This document shows, piece after piece, positions 22,262-32,066 of a stretch of DNA of 64,000 nt. The notes beneath the pieces are model-generated. The model was given only the letters and a program-made list of their open reading frames with translations, searched no databases and had not been told where the DNA came from. This DNA is from Actinopolyspora erythraea. Its GTDB lineage: Bacteria; Actinomycetota; Actinomycetes; Mycobacteriales; Pseudonocardiaceae. How positions within the stretch are numbered: the first letter of the stretch is position 1; every line of letters begins with the position of its first letter. Both the position numbers and the translations under genes were made by a program. The stretch covers positions 4,216,001 through 4,280,000 of the forward strand of contig NZ_CP022752.1 in the NCBI RefSeq assembly GCF_002263515.1, given 5' to 3'.

Positions 22262-23002
22262 CCGGAAAGCACACCGGAATCCCGGTTGGCCGATCCGGTA
22301 CCCCGCCGCGTCACGAAACACCCGGCGCGGCGGGAGCGCGGCCGCTTTTCGGGCGCGCTCGCTCCGGTGACGTTTCGGAGGAATTCGGAACTGAGCACGA
22401 GGAGTCGAGCGACTTCACTCGGAAGTGCCGAAGTTTCCACTCGACCGAGTGCTTCGAGATCGACACTCCCGGTAGCGCGGGGACCGGTGGGTAGCATCGG
22501 TTCAGGTCGGGTGATGACCGAAACCGCCCGTCCTCGACGACGAGTCGGGGGCGGGCATCGGTAACTCCGGGACCGCCCCGGTCCGAGTCCGAACAGGACG
22601 AGCCGGACCGGGGCCGAACCGGACAGTCGCCCCCGGGCCGATCATCATCCGCTCTCCCCGAATCCCGTGTGACTTCGCGGGTCGGTCGGCTGGTGGCCAG
22701 TTGAACCGGTCGGCCGGCGGGACGGGGCTCCCTCGCTGGCGGTCGATTCGCGCTGCCGGGGAACGAGCTGACACCCGAACCGCACGATGGCGGTGTCCTG
22801 GCAGGACACCGCCCCCGGCCGCCGCAGGCGGACGGCGGAACCTCCCGCCGGAGCCCGCCGCCGGGCACCACCAACGACGAGAGCTCGTTTCGTGTTCGGT
22901 TATCGACACCGCGTGAGCGGAAAACGGTTTCGGTAAGCTCGGTGACGCGTCCCGTCGAACCGGACCATCGGCCGACCCACCGTCACCGCGCCTGGAGGCC
23001 CC
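22262..23002. other. 740-base gene-free stretch rich in inverted repeats
   Basis: No supported gene is seen. The notable structures are a hairpin GCCCCGGTCCG (22575-22585) with CGGACCGGGGC (22604-22614), and a 25-base palindrome at 22789-22813 followed by further GC-rich inverted repeats to about 22870. The first hairpin could terminate a long hppD transcript. Confidence 0.5.
22789..22813. promoter_or_regulatory. 25-base perfect palindrome
   Basis: GGCGGTGTCCTG is followed by a single G and then the exact complement CAGGACACCGCC. With only one unpaired base it is a poor RNA hairpin and looks more like a dimeric protein binding site. It lies 190 bases upstream of the small membrane protein gene. 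Confidence 0.45.
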
Positions 23003-23278
23003 ATGCCACGGCTGAGCACCTCCCCGGGAACTTTTCCCCTGGTCGCGGGTATCGCGACAGCGGCCGTGCTGTGCGCTGTCGCCGTGTTCACCGTGGTCCG
23101 TTCCGGCTGCGAGGACCCCGGCGGCTACGAGGTGGACGGTGACGTCGTGCGGCTGGTGGGCGGCTGCGTGAGCCGCGAGGACCTGCCCGTGGACCCCGCG
23201 GAACGTCCCGCTCCCGAGGCACCGGCTCCCTCCTGGAAGGTGGAGGGAGCCGGCAGCTCTCCCGGACTACGCCCCTGA
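23003..23278 (+). CDS. small membrane-anchored hypothetical protein
   Basis: The product has 91 residues with GGAGG seven bases before the ATG. One hydrophobic helix (PLVAGIATAAVLCAVAVFTVV, about 12-32) is followed by a short outer domain with two cysteines (SGCEDPG, GGCVSRED) and a Pro-rich tail. The two cysteines could form a disulfide. I do not recognise the family. The ribosome binding site and the membrane-plus-cysteine layout argue that it is real. Confidence 0.65.
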   Translation: MPRLSTSPGTFPLVAGIATAAVLCAVAVFTVVRSGCEDPGGYEVDGDVVRLVGGCVSREDLPVDPAERPAPEAPAPSWKVEGAGSSPGLRP

Positions 23279-23479
23279 GGCGACCGCGACGGGAAACCGC
23301 CCGGCCGGTCCGGCACCCGGTGCGGGGCACTTTCCCGCGAGCTCACGGCAGCCGGGCCGGGCCCAACCACCGGCGCCGCGACCTCTCGCCGAGTCTCCGG
23401 CAACCACTGTGAGACCACCGGAGACTCCGCCGGGCCACCGCGCCGGTGGTCCGGGAAGGCGCAACCGGCTCGCGCGAGG

Positions 23480-24619
23480 TCACTCCAGGGCGGCGAGCAG
23501 GTCCGCCAACAGGTCGTCGACGTCCTCGATGCCGGCGGAGACCCGGACCAGCTCGGCGGGCACCTGCAGCAGCGAACCCGCCGTGCTCGCGTGGGTCATC
23601 CTGCCGGGGTGCTCGATCAGCGACTCGACCCCACCCAGCGACTCGGCCAGGGTGAACAACCGGGTGCGGGCGCAGACGTCCACGGCGGCCCGCTCCCCGT
23701 CGGCATGGGTGAACGAGACCATCCCGCCGAAGCGACGCATCTGCCGCGCGGCCACCTCGTGCCCGGGGTGTTCCGGCAGCCCCGGGTAGAACACCCTCGT
23801 GACCTTGGGATGCTCCCGCAGCGCCTCGGCGATCCTGGCCGCGTTGGCACTGTGCTGCTCCATCCGAGCCGCGAGGGTCTTGACGCCGCGCAGGGTCAGC
23901 CACGCGTCGAACGGGCCGGGGACGGCACCAGCGGTGTTCTGCAGGAAGGCGACCCCGGAGGCGATCTCCTCGTCGGAGGTGACCACCGCGCCGCCGACCA
24001 CGTCGGAGTGGCCACCGAGGTACTTCGTGGTGGAGTGCACGACCACGTCGGCACCCAGCTCCAACGGTTGCTGCAGGTAGGGGGAGGCGAAGGTGTTGTC
24101 CACCACGAGCCGGGTGGAGGTCTCGGCGGCCAGCTCGGCCAGGGCCGCCAGGTCGGCGATGTTGAGCAGCGGGTTGGTGGGCGACTCGACCCACAGCACC
24201 TTGGTGTTGTGGCGGATCGCCGCGCGCACCTCGTCCACGTCGGAGACACGAGCCGGGGTGTACTCCACGCCCCAGCCGGTCAGCACCTTGTCGATGAGCC
24301 GGAACGTGCCGCCGTAGGCGTCGTCGGGAATGACCAGGTGATCACCCGGACGAAGGACACTGCGCAACACGGCGTCGGTCGCGGCCATGCCCGAGGCGAA
24401 CGCCCGCCCGTAGTGCCCCGACTCCAGCGCGGCCAGGCACTCCTCGAGCGTGGTGCGGGTGGGGTTGCCGGTGCGGGAGTACTCGTAACCGGCTCGCTGG
24501 TTTCCGACGCCGTCCTGGACGTAGGTCGACGTCGCGTGAATCGGCGGAATCACCGAGCCGGTCGAACTGTCGGGGTGCTGACCCGCGTGGATGGCGCGGG
24601 TGGCGAAACCGTCGGTCAT
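23480..24619 (-). CDS. metB: cystathionine gamma-synthase (Cys/Met metabolism PLP enzyme)
   Basis: The product has 379 residues and belongs to the fold type I gamma-family. The PLP lysine is K199 in HSTTKYLGGHSD. Other family motifs are YEYSRTGNPTR, FASGMAA and DNTFASPYLQQP. MetB joins O-acyl-homoserine and cysteine into cystathionine; cystathionine gamma-lyases share these motifs, so the direction cannot be proven by sequence. A cbs gene 1.8 kb away and the Mycobacterium gene order (Rv1077 cbs, Rv1079 metB) support a transsulfuration locus. I looked for a SAM riboswitch upstream and found none. Confidence 0.9.
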   Translation of the reverse strand: MTDGFATRAIHAGQHPDSSTGSVIPPIHATSTYVQDGVGNQRAGYEYSRTGNPTRTTLEECLAALESGHYGRAFASGMAATDAVLRSVLRPGDHLVIPDDAYGGTFRLIDKVLTGWGVEYTPARVSDVDEVRAAIRHNTKVLWVESPTNPLLNIADLAALAELAAETSTRLVVDNTFASPYLQQPLELGADVVVHSTTKYLGGHSDVVGGAVVTSDEEIASGVAFLQNTAGAVPGPFDAWLTLRGVKTLAARMEQHSANAARIAEALREHPKVTRVFYPGLPEHPGHEVAARQMRRFGGMVSFTHADGERAAVDVCARTRLFTLAESLGGVESLIEHPGRMTHASTAGSLLQVPAELVRVSAGIEDVDDLLADLLAALE

Positions 24620-24820
24620 GCCGGAAACCCTACTCGTCCCCCGGTCGGGGCTCGGAACGAGCTCGGACGGGAACACCGCACCCACTGCTGGCTTCGCCCC
24701 TTCGGGAAACCGGGAGGCGGAAGAAGTTCGCGGGCGGGTTCCCCCACCGGGAGCGAACCCGCCCGCGAGTCTCACCGGAGGCCGGGGAACTCCCCTCTCA
24801 CGGGGACGCGGTCGTGGCGG

Positions 24821-26257
24821 TCACCACTGCGGCGGCTGGCCGGGCTGCTGGGGCGGGTATCCCCCTGGCTGCTGACCGTAGGGCTGTCCCTGCATTCCCG
24901 GCTGGCCCTGCTGCGGCGGCCCCTGCGGGGGCTGACCCGGCATCTGGGGCGGCTGCCCGGGCATCGGCTGGCCGGGCATGGGCTGCCCCTGCACGGGTTG
25001 TCCCGGCATCGGCTGCCCGGGATGGGGTTGGCCGTAGGGCTGGGCGTACTGCTGCCCCGGGGCCATGCCGGGCTGGCCCGGCTGGCCGGGCATTCCGGGA
25101 GGTCCGGGCATTCCCGGCTGACCACCCGGTCCACCACCCGGACCGGCGGGGGCCGCGGGGACGACGACGGTTCCCATGATCTTGTCGGCCCACGTCTGCT
25201 TCTTGGGATCCCACAGCGGAGCGAGATACCCGATGTAGAGCGGAAGAGCGTCGACGGTGTGGCAGAGATAGCGCAGGAAAGAGTAGCCGAACCCGACGGG
25301 CCTGCCGGTGGTCTCGCTGATCAGCATGGTGTTGGCCAGGCTCTTGCCGAGGCTCTGTCCCGTCTTCCCCTGCCTGTAGCCGTAGTTCCAGATCACGAAG
25401 CCGAGCAGGACGAGCGAGGCCAACAGCATCAGGATTACGCCGAACGCGGCGGCACCGGCGCCACTCGACCCACCGCTGGAAACGCTGTTGACAGCCTCAT
25501 TGGAGATCATGGCCCCGGCGATCATGTAGATGATGAAGTAAACCGCCCCCGGAGCGATGAGATCGACCAGGCCGCTCTTGGCACGAGCGCCCCACTCCAC
25601 CGGCGGTCCGACCGGAACGACCGCTCCGGACTGCTGCCCGCCCTGCTGCTGCGGCGGCCCCTGCATGCCGGGCTGCTGCGGCGCACCGAACGGGCCGGGC
25701 TGCCCCGGAGGCGGCTGCTGCGCCGGGAACCCACCGCTGGGCGTGCCGGGCATACCGGGCTGACCGTAGGGCTGTCCCGGCATCTGGGGCGGCTGGCCCT
25801 GCATCCCCGGCCCCTGCATGCCCGGCCCCTGCATGCCGGGCTGCTGCGGCTGGCCGGGCATCTGGGGTGGCGGGGTTCCGGGGGGCTGGGCGGCGAAACC
25901 GCCCGACTGCTGCCCGCCCAGCCCGGGTTGTTCGTACATCGGCTGCGGCTGCTGCATCGACGGCGGAACGACCTGTGTGGTCCCGCCCTCCTGCGGAGGC
26001 TGCTGCGGCGTGGACTGCTCCATCTGCCGCATGGCCTCCGCGGGATTGACGACCTGCGTCGAATCCGCGCCGGAACTCCGATCGCCCTGCTGCCCGCTCT
26101 CCGGCTGCTCCGACTCCTGCGGATTCATCCGTGAGGAGATCGTCTGCGTCGAGTCCGGGGTGGACGCGTCGGACTCAGCGGCACCGGACCACTGTTCGGC
26201 GGACGAGTCCGGCTGCTGCTCCTGGTTACCACCTTCGGGTGATTGCGGAGAGCTCAT
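24821..26257 (-). CDS. RDD-family membrane protein with long Pro/Gly/Gln-rich tails
   Basis: The product has 478 residues. The first 230 are low complexity, rich in Gln, Pro, Gly and Met, with repeated MPGQP-type units. A membrane module of about 150 residues follows, with WGARAKSGLVDLIAPGAVYF (the RDD start), two further hydrophobic segments, NYGYRQGKTGQSLGKS, and DPKKQTWADKIMGTVVV at the end. Another 90 residues of PGQP repeats close the chain. RDD proteins are poorly characterised; some act in ion transport. The repeats make both ends of the gene prone to slippage and sequencing error. Confidence 0.85.
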   Translation of the reverse strand: MSSPQSPEGGNQEQQPDSSAEQWSGAAESDASTPDSTQTISSRMNPQESEQPESGQQGDRSSGADSTQVVNPAEAMRQMEQSTPQQPPQEGGTTQVVPPSMQQPQPMYEQPGLGGQQSGGFAAQPPGTPPPQMPGQPQQPGMQGPGMQGPGMQGQPPQMPGQPYGQPGMPGTPSGGFPAQQPPPGQPGPFGAPQQPGMQGPPQQQGGQQSGAVVPVGPPVEWGARAKSGLVDLIAPGAVYFIIYMIAGAMISNEAVNSVSSGGSSGAGAAAFGVILMLLASLVLLGFVIWNYGYRQGKTGQSLGKSLANTMLISETTGRPVGFGYSFLRYLCHTVDALPLYIGYLAPLWDPKKQTWADKIMGTVVVPAAPAGPGGGPGGQPGMPGPPGMPGQPGQPGMAPGQQYAQPYGQPHPGQPMPGQPVQGQPMPGQPMPGQPPQMPGQPPQGPPQQGQPGMQGQPYGQQPGGYPPQQPGQPPQW

Positions 26258-26404
26258 CGGGTTTTCCTACCCCCTTGGGCGTGAACCTGGGCGTGTACGC
26301 GGCCTACGGTATCCGACGACATCCACCGCTGGGGCCAGCGTGTAACAGCTCCTCGGGAGTCCCTGTACAACGGGGGCACCGAGCGGTGGGGCGGCCGACT
26401 CCGC

Positions 26405-27772
26405 TCAACGGCCCGCGATGAACGCGAGCACGTCCTGCCGGGTGACGACTCCGGCGGGCTTGCCGTCCACCAGCACCAGCGCCCCGTCGTCGTTCTTGAG
26501 CGCCCGCATCGCGGAGGTGATGTCCTCACCCGCACCGATCGTGGGCAGGCGCGGCGACATGTGGGTCTCGACCCGGTCGGCCAGGTTGGCCCGCCCCGCG
26601 AACAGCTCGTCCAGCAGGTCGCGCTCGTTGATCGCGCCCGCGACCTCCGCCGCCATGACAGGGGGCTCGGCGTTGACGACCGGCATCTGGGACACGCTGA
26701 ACTCGCGCAGGATCGCCACGGCCTCGGCGACCGTCTCGCTCGGGTGCACGTGCACCAGCTCGGGCATCGTGCCGTCCTTGCGCCGGAGCACGTCGCCGAT
26801 CGTGCCGCCGCCGTGGTCCGGGGAGAGGAAGCCGTACGAGGCCATCCACGAGTCGTTGAAGACCTTGGTGAGGTACCCGCGCCCGCTGTCGGGCAGCAGC
26901 ACCACGATCACGTCGTCGGGATCGACGCGTTCGGCCAGCCGAAGCGCCGCGACCACGGCCATTCCGCAGGAACCACCGACCAGCAGTGCTTCCCGCTTAG
27001 CCAGTTCCCTGGTCATCCGGAAGGATTCCGCGTCCGAGACGGAGATGATCTCGTCGCAGATCTCGCGATCGTAGGTGGTCGGCCAGAAGTCCTCCCCGAC
27101 CCCCTCGACCAGGTAGGGGCGCCCGTGGCCACCGGAGTAGACCGAGCCCTCCGGATCGGCGCCGACGATGCGGACCCGACCGTTCGAGACCTCCTTGAGG
27201 TAGCTCCCGACACCGGAGATCGTGCCGCCGGTGCCGATTCCAGCCACGAAGTGGGTCACGCGCCCCTCGGTCTGCTCCCAGATCTCCGGTCCGGTCGAGT
27301 GGTAGTGCGATTCCGGATTGGCGGAGTTGTTGTACTGGTTGGGCTTCCAGTACCCCTCCTTGGCGGCCAGCCTGTCGGAGACGCTGTAGTAGGAGTCCTC
27401 GTGCTCGGGAGGGACCGCGGTGGGGCACACGACGACCTCGGCCCCGTAGGCCTCCAGGACGTTGCGCTTGTCCTCGCTGACCTTGTCCGGGCAGACGAAC
27501 ACGCAGTGGTAGCCCTTGCGCTGGGCGATCATCGCCAGCCCGACTCCGGTGTTGCCCGAGGTCGGTTCCACGATGGTGCCTCCGGGAGGCAGTTCCCCCG
27601 AGGCCTCGGCGGCCTCGATCATGCGCTCGGCGATCCGGTCCTTCACGCTGCCGCCGGGGTTGAAGTACTCGACCTTGGCCAGCACCGAGGGGCTCAACCC
27701 CTGCGTCAACTCGTTCAGCTTCACCAGCGGTGTGTCACCGACAAGATCGGCCACGTGCTCCACGTAGTCCAC
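26405..27772 (-). CDS. cbs: cystathionine beta-synthase
   Basis: GTG 27772, after GAGAGGA, gives 455 residues. The PLP domain (1-320) has the lysine K44 in NPGGSVKDR, then TSGNTGVGLA and the phosphate loop GTGGTISG. Two CBS domains follow (about 335-455), ending VVTRQDVLAFIAGR. It condenses homocysteine with serine into cystathionine, the first step of reverse transsulfuration. There is no N-terminal haem-binding region, as expected for a bacterial form. It is divergent from the SGNH hydrolase gene. Confidence 0.95.
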   Translation of the reverse strand: MDYVEHVADLVGDTPLVKLNELTQGLSPSVLAKVEYFNPGGSVKDRIAERMIEAAEASGELPPGGTIVEPTSGNTGVGLAMIAQRKGYHCVFVCPDKVSEDKRNVLEAYGAEVVVCPTAVPPEHEDSYYSVSDRLAAKEGYWKPNQYNNSANPESHYHSTGPEIWEQTEGRVTHFVAGIGTGGTISGVGSYLKEVSNGRVRIVGADPEGSVYSGGHGRPYLVEGVGEDFWPTTYDREICDEIISVSDAESFRMTRELAKREALLVGGSCGMAVVAALRLAERVDPDDVIVVLLPDSGRGYLTKVFNDSWMASYGFLSPDHGGGTIGDVLRRKDGTMPELVHVHPSETVAEAVAILREFSVSQMPVVNAEPPVMAAEVAGAINERDLLDELFAGRANLADRVETHMSPRLPTIGAGEDITSAMRALKNDDGALVLVDGKPAGVVTRQDVLAFIAGR

Positions 27773-28135
27773 GGCGGGTCCTCTCCTCGTCTCGGCCCGT
27801 GTGCCGTGCGGCCGCCACGGATCCGCACGAACTCCTCCGGGGGCAAACACTGCCCCCAAGCAGTCTCCCCATCGACGTCGCGGCGCTCCCGGTGGGGTGG
27901 AGTGTTCGTGAGCGAAACGAACCGACTGTTCAGCGGCGTTTTTCACCCGTTCGCCCGCGCTACACCCGTTAACCACGCGAGCCGGGTAAACGATATTCGG
28001 GTACGAAACCTTCGGCCGGTTCGGGACGTCCGACCGAACGCGGTTCTGACTCGCCGCACATGCGACTTCGCCCGTGCGGCGTGACCATTCGGCGTAGCGG
28101 TGTCCGAGGCGTCCGCGAGAGTCGGGGAGGCAACG

Positions 28136-29041
28136 ATGATCGCTGCACGGCTGCTGCGGTTGGCCGCAATCGGCACCGCTTCGCTCGGTGGACTGTCCGG
28201 CGCGGCCTACGGCCTGCTCAACGAGCAGTCCAGGTACGCCAGGCGCGTTATCGGCGCACCCGACGGCGGGCCGCTACACGCGGACGGCACGTACTTCCCC
28301 GCCGGGGACGAGTCCGGCACGGACTCCCCGCTGGACTTCGCGGTGCTGGGGGACTCCTCCGCTGCCGGGCTCGGGGTGGAGGTGGCCTCCGAGCTGCCGG
28401 GGGTACGACTGGCCACCGGCCTGGCCGACGAGCTGGAACGTCCGGTGCGGCTGAGCACTCACGCCGTGGTGGGATCGACCACCAGGCGGCTGGACGCGCA
28501 GGTCGACGTGGTGCTTCGCGATCCCCCCAGGCTGGCACTGGTGCTGATCGGTGCCAACGACGTGACCACCCGGATACCGGTGAGCACCAGCACACGACTG
28601 CTGGAGCGGGGCGTGGCGCGGATGACCGACGCGGGGGTGGCGGTGGTCGTGGGAACCTGCCCGGACCTCGGGGTGATCCGGCCCATTCCCCAGCCGCTGC
28701 GCTCGGTCGCCCGCAGGCGGAGTCTCACCCTGGCACGCGAACAGCGCCGGGCGGTGGAACGCGCCGGTGGGCACGCCGTGCCGTTGGCCGACCTGCTCTC
28801 CCCCGAGTTCCTGACACGTCCGGTGGAGCTGTTCGGGCGGGATCGCTTCCACCCCTCGGCCGCGGGGTACGAGATGGCCGCGGACCTGCTGCTGCCGACG
28901 CTGTGCGACGCGATCGGCGCCTGGACGGGCGCGCCGGTCCCCAGCGCTCCGGTGCGCTCGGAGGCGGTCGAGGCGCGGAGGCCGACGCGGCGGCTCGTCG
29001 CCAGGCTGAACCTGCGGTGGGGCCACCGCGCGGACGACTGA
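28136..29041 (+). CDS. SGNH/GDSL-family hydrolase
   Basis: ATG 28136 with GGGGAGG five bases upstream gives 301 residues. An N-terminal hydrophobic segment (LLRLAAIGTASLGGLSGAAYG) probably anchors or exports it. SGNH blocks are clear: block I FAVLGDSSAAGLGV with the nucleophile Ser, block III LIGANDVT with the oxyanion Asn, and block V DRFHPSAAGY with the Asp and His of the triad. It is probably an esterase or lipase on the outer face of the membrane. The substrate is unknown. Confidence 0.9.
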   Translation: MIAARLLRLAAIGTASLGGLSGAAYGLLNEQSRYARRVIGAPDGGPLHADGTYFPAGDESGTDSPLDFAVLGDSSAAGLGVEVASELPGVRLATGLADELERPVRLSTHAVVGSTTRRLDAQVDVVLRDPPRLALVLIGANDVTTRIPVSTSTRLLERGVARMTDAGVAVVVGTCPDLGVIRPIPQPLRSVARRRSLTLAREQRRAVERAGGHAVPLADLLSPEFLTRPVELFGRDRFHPSAAGYEMAADLLLPTLCDAIGAWTGAPVPSAPVRSEAVEARRPTRRLVARLNLRWGHRADD

Positions 29042-29270
29042 GACCGGCACTCACCGGCTCACGAGCCTCACCCCACCCCGGAAAGCTCTCCGAGGCGGCT
29101 CGCGCGGCGGCGGGTCCGGGACGTGAGCCGGTTCCTGTCCAATCGGCGGCGATTTCTCGGGTGGTTTCAGGGGTGGTTACAACACTCCTGGAATGTTTTG
29201 GTGGAGGTGTGGCGGGTGTCCTCGGCTGTGGAGCGGCATGCTGGTCGGTGAGACGGTCAAGCCCGGCTCC

Positions 29271-29469
29271 GTCGATTTCTCGCGACATCACCGGGACATC
29301 GACGCAGGCCGAACCCCGACCACTCCCGCAGGCCGAACCCCGACCACTCCCGCCCCCGGCACCGCCGCGGGTTCTCTCGTGGTGCTCTCGCGAGGACGGC
29401 CCCGACGTTGTGTAGTACCTACCCGATGTCGGGGCACCCCGCAGCGAGAGCCCGCGAGAGGTTCCGCCA
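29271..29469 (+). repeat. intergenic palindromic element, copy 1
   Basis: The hairpin spans about 29372-29463. Its outer arms are CTCTCGTGGTGCTCTCGC and GCGAGAGCCCGCGAGAG (one bulged T). The inner arms CCCCGAC (29400-29406) and GTCGGGG (29428-29434) enclose the conserved loop GTTGTGTAGTACCTACCCGA. Upstream of it lie GTCGATTTCTCGCGA (29271-29285) and two copies of GCAGGCCGAACCCCGACCAC, which also occur near other copies. It sits between the SGNH gene and the thiolase gene, both on the plus strand. Confidence 0.9.
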
Positions 29470-29684
29470 CGCAACCACCCCACAACCGCACCGACACAAC
29501 TTCATCTCCCTGTTTTCGGGTGATGTGCAGGCGTACCATCCAGTCGGTATGGCGTTATCGTGAGCACGATCACCGCGACAACAGCGGCTCGACCCCTAGG
29601 GTGAGCACATTCCGCCGTGCGTGCCCCCGAGGCACCGCGGGAATTCACCCGAGAACACGCAGCAACCGCGAAGGAGTTCCCGAC

Positions 29685-30905
29685 ATGACCGAAGCAGTCA
29701 TCGTCGCGACCGCCCGTTCCCCCATCGGGCGAGCGGGCAAGGGATCGCTGGTGGACATGCGACCGGACGATCTCTCCGCACAGATCGTGCGGGCCGCGCT
29801 GGACAAGGTGCCCGAGCTCGACCCCCGCGAGATCGACGACCTGGTGCTCGGCTGCGGGCTGCCCGGGGGTGAGCAGGGCTACAACATGGGGCGCGTGGTC
29901 GCCACGCTGCTCGGCCACGACCACCTCCCCGGCACGACGATCACCCGCTACTGCTCCTCCAGCCTGCAGACCACCCGCATGGCCATGCACGCCATCAAGG
30001 CGGGCGAGGGCGACGTGTTCATCAGCGCCGGTGTCGAGACGGTCTCCCGCTTCGCGAAGGGGAACTCCGACTCGCTGCCGGACACCGCGAACCCGGTGTT
30101 CGACGAGGCGCAGCGCCGCACCCAGCACGCCGCCGAGAACGGGGCGGACGAGTGGGTCGACCCGCGCGAGTCGGGCGCGGTCCCCGACGTCTACATCCCG
30201 ATGGGACAGACGGCGGAGAACCTGGCGCTGGCCAAGGCCATCGGCAGGGAGGAGATGGACGAGTTCGGGGTTCGCTCCCAGAACCTCGCCGAGAAGGCGA
30301 CGGCGAACGGGTTCTGGGCCCGGGAGATCACCCCGGTCACCACCCCCTCCGGCACGGTCGTGGACGCCGACGACAGCCCCCGTGCCGGGGTCACCAAGGA
30401 CGCGGTCTCCGGCCTCAAGCCGGTGTTCCGGCCCGACGGGCGGGTGACCGCGGGCAACGCGTGCCCGCTCAACGACGGCGCGGCCGCGCTGGTCATCATG
30501 AGTGACCGCAAGGCCGAGCAGCTGGGACTCACCCCGCTGGCACGGATCGTGTCCACCGGGGTGACGGCCCTCTCGCCGGAGATCATGGGGCTCGGCCCGG
30601 TGGAGGCCTCGCGGCAGGCGCTCGGCCGCGCGGGCATGAGCATCGGCGACATGGACCTGGTGGAGATCAACGAGGCCTTCGCCGCCCAGGTCATCCCCTC
30701 CTACCGGGAGCTGGGCATCCCGCTGGAGAAGCTCAACGTCAACGGCGGCGCCATCGCGGTCGGTCACCCGTTCGGCATGACCGGCGCGCGGATCACGACC
30801 ACGCTGCTGAACTCGCTGCGGACCCACGACAAGCAGTTCGGCCTGGAGACGATGTGCGTCGGTGGTGGCCAGGGAATGGCCATGGTGCTGGAGCGGCTCA
30901 GCTGA
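29685..30905 (+). CDS. acetyl-CoA C-acetyltransferase (thiolase)
   Basis: The product has 406 residues starting at ATG 29685 after AAGGAG. All thiolase catalytic residues are present: nucleophile C90 in RYCSSSLQTT, H361 in AVGHPFGMTG and C391 in CVGGGQGMA. It condenses or cleaves acyl-CoA in fatty acid beta-oxidation or short-chain metabolism. Family features do not decide between biosynthetic and degradative use. A strong bidirectional terminator follows. Confidence 0.95.
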   Translation: MTEAVIVATARSPIGRAGKGSLVDMRPDDLSAQIVRAALDKVPELDPREIDDLVLGCGLPGGEQGYNMGRVVATLLGHDHLPGTTITRYCSSSLQTTRMAMHAIKAGEGDVFISAGVETVSRFAKGNSDSLPDTANPVFDEAQRRTQHAAENGADEWVDPRESGAVPDVYIPMGQTAENLALAKAIGREEMDEFGVRSQNLAEKATANGFWAREITPVTTPSGTVVDADDSPRAGVTKDAVSGLKPVFRPDGRVTAGNACPLNDGAAALVIMSDRKAEQLGLTPLARIVSTGVTALSPEIMGLGPVEASRQALGRAGMSIGDMDLVEINEAFAAQVIPSYRELGIPLEKLNVNGGAIAVGHPFGMTGARITTTLLNSLRTHDKQFGLETMCVGGGQGMAMVLERLS

Positions 30906-30983
30906 GCTCCGGAACCGGTCACGGCTCGTCGCGGGACGGGTCGTGACCGCCGGGCACCGCCACGCGGCACCCCGGAACAGCAG

Positions 30984-31027
30984 AAGCGGCGCCCGCCCTC
31001 CGTCGGTGCGGAGGGCGGGCGCCGCTT
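30984..31027. terminator. bidirectional 19-bp terminator hairpin
   Basis: AAGCGGCGCCCGCCCTCCG (30984-31002) pairs perfectly with its complement at 31009-31027 around TCGGTG. It sits between the convergent thiolase and Bax-inhibitor-like genes. AA before and TT after the stem serve both directions. Confidence 0.85.
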
Positions 31028-31127
31028 CACTTGCTCCGCGTCACCCGGTTCGGCCGCTCACGCCGAAGGGCGAGCGAGTGGGAGGACCCGTTCCGGGGGA
31101 CTCCCGCGAGCCGCGGGCGTGCTGCCG

Positions 31128-31925
31128 TTAGTCGTTCTGCAGGTAGGACAGCAGGCGCAGGATCTCCAGGTACAGCCACACCAGCGTGACCATCAGGCTG
31201 AACGCGATGTACCAGGAGAACCTGGCGTCCACGCCGCTCTTGATGGCCCGGTCGGCCTCGTCGAAGTCCAGCAGGAACACGAAGGCGGCGATGCCGATGC
31301 ACAGCAGGCTGAAGCCGATGGCCAGCGGCCCACCGTCACCGCGGATACCGATCCCGCCCTCGACGAAGAAGCCTGCGATGAGGTTGACCAGCATCAGGGT
31401 GAAGGCACCGGCCGCGGCGCCGATGATCCACTTGGTCAACTTCGGGGTCACCCGGATGGCCCCGGTCTTGTAGACCACCAGCATGGCCGCGAACACGCCC
31501 ATCGTGCCCACGATGGCCTGCATGATGATCCCGGGGTTCACCATGGTGGCGAACAGGTGGCTCACCGCGCCGAGGAACACGCCCTCGACGGCGGCGTAGG
31601 CGATGACCAGCGCCGGGCTCACCTTCTTCTTGAAGATGTTGGCCATCGCCAGCACGAACCCGACGATCGCCGCCGGGAGTGCGAGCCCCCAGGAGGCGGC
31701 ACCGCCGATGATGTAGGTGGCCGCGGCGGTACCGATCGTGATCGCCAGCGTGGTCGCCGTCTTGGTCACGATGTCGTCGATCGACAGCGGCCGTCCGGTC
31801 TGCTGCGGAGCGGTGGGGGCCTGTCCCTGGGTGCCGAAGGCACCGGCGGGCTGGCCGTAGTTGAAGTTCGCGTACCCCCCACCCTTGGGCAGGTTCTTGA
31901 ACGCAGGGTTGCTGCTTGTGCGCAA
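31128..31925 (-). CDS. Bax inhibitor-1/YccA-like membrane protein
   Basis: The product has 265 residues, starting at TTG 31925 directly after GGGAGGA. A polar N-terminal tail of about 70 residues (Gly/Gln/Pro-rich) precedes seven predicted membrane helices. SRGRF-like segments are absent, but FLLDFDEADRAIKSGVDARFSWYIAFSLMVTLVWLYLEIL at the end is characteristic of the family, with the Asp pair of the proposed pH sensor. BI-1 proteins form pH-sensitive calcium leak channels. The bacterial role is unclear. Confidence 0.88.
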   Translation of the reverse strand: MRTSSNPAFKNLPKGGGYANFNYGQPAGAFGTQGQAPTAPQQTGRPLSIDDIVTKTATTLAITIGTAAATYIIGGAASWGLALPAAIVGFVLAMANIFKKKVSPALVIAYAAVEGVFLGAVSHLFATMVNPGIIMQAIVGTMGVFAAMLVVYKTGAIRVTPKLTKWIIGAAAGAFTLMLVNLIAGFFVEGGIGIRGDGGPLAIGFSLLCIGIAAFVFLLDFDEADRAIKSGVDARFSWYIAFSLMVTLVWLYLEILRLLSYLQND

Positions 31926-32066
31926 GTCATCCTCCCGGGCGTGCGTGCGCCGTCACCCGTGACAACGATCGGGCACCTTGATCGGTTCCCGCGTCACGTA
32001 AAACGCACTTTACCCGCAATCGCGGCGCGTTCCCCAGCGCCTCACGCTTTCGGGAACGTCACGGTT

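Noticed and set aside
22840..22870. A further copy of the palindromic element (GGCGGAACCTCCCGCC)
   Set aside because: Only about ten bases match, and neither the loop nor the GAGAG arm is present.
24620..24820. SAM riboswitch upstream of metB
   Set aside because: I compared the minus-strand leader with the SAM-IV pattern and found no matching core or pseudoknot sequence.
23591..26134. Plus-strand open frame of 847 codons opposite metB and the RDD gene
   Set aside because: It is antisense to two well-supported genes, is dominated by Arg, Gly and His, and has no domain or start signal.
29372..29463. Calling the palindromic element a RAYT-mobilised REP because of the GTAG tetranucleotide
   Set aside because: In REPs the tetranucleotide lies at the foot of the hairpin, here it is in the apical loop, and no Y1 transposase gene is in the window.
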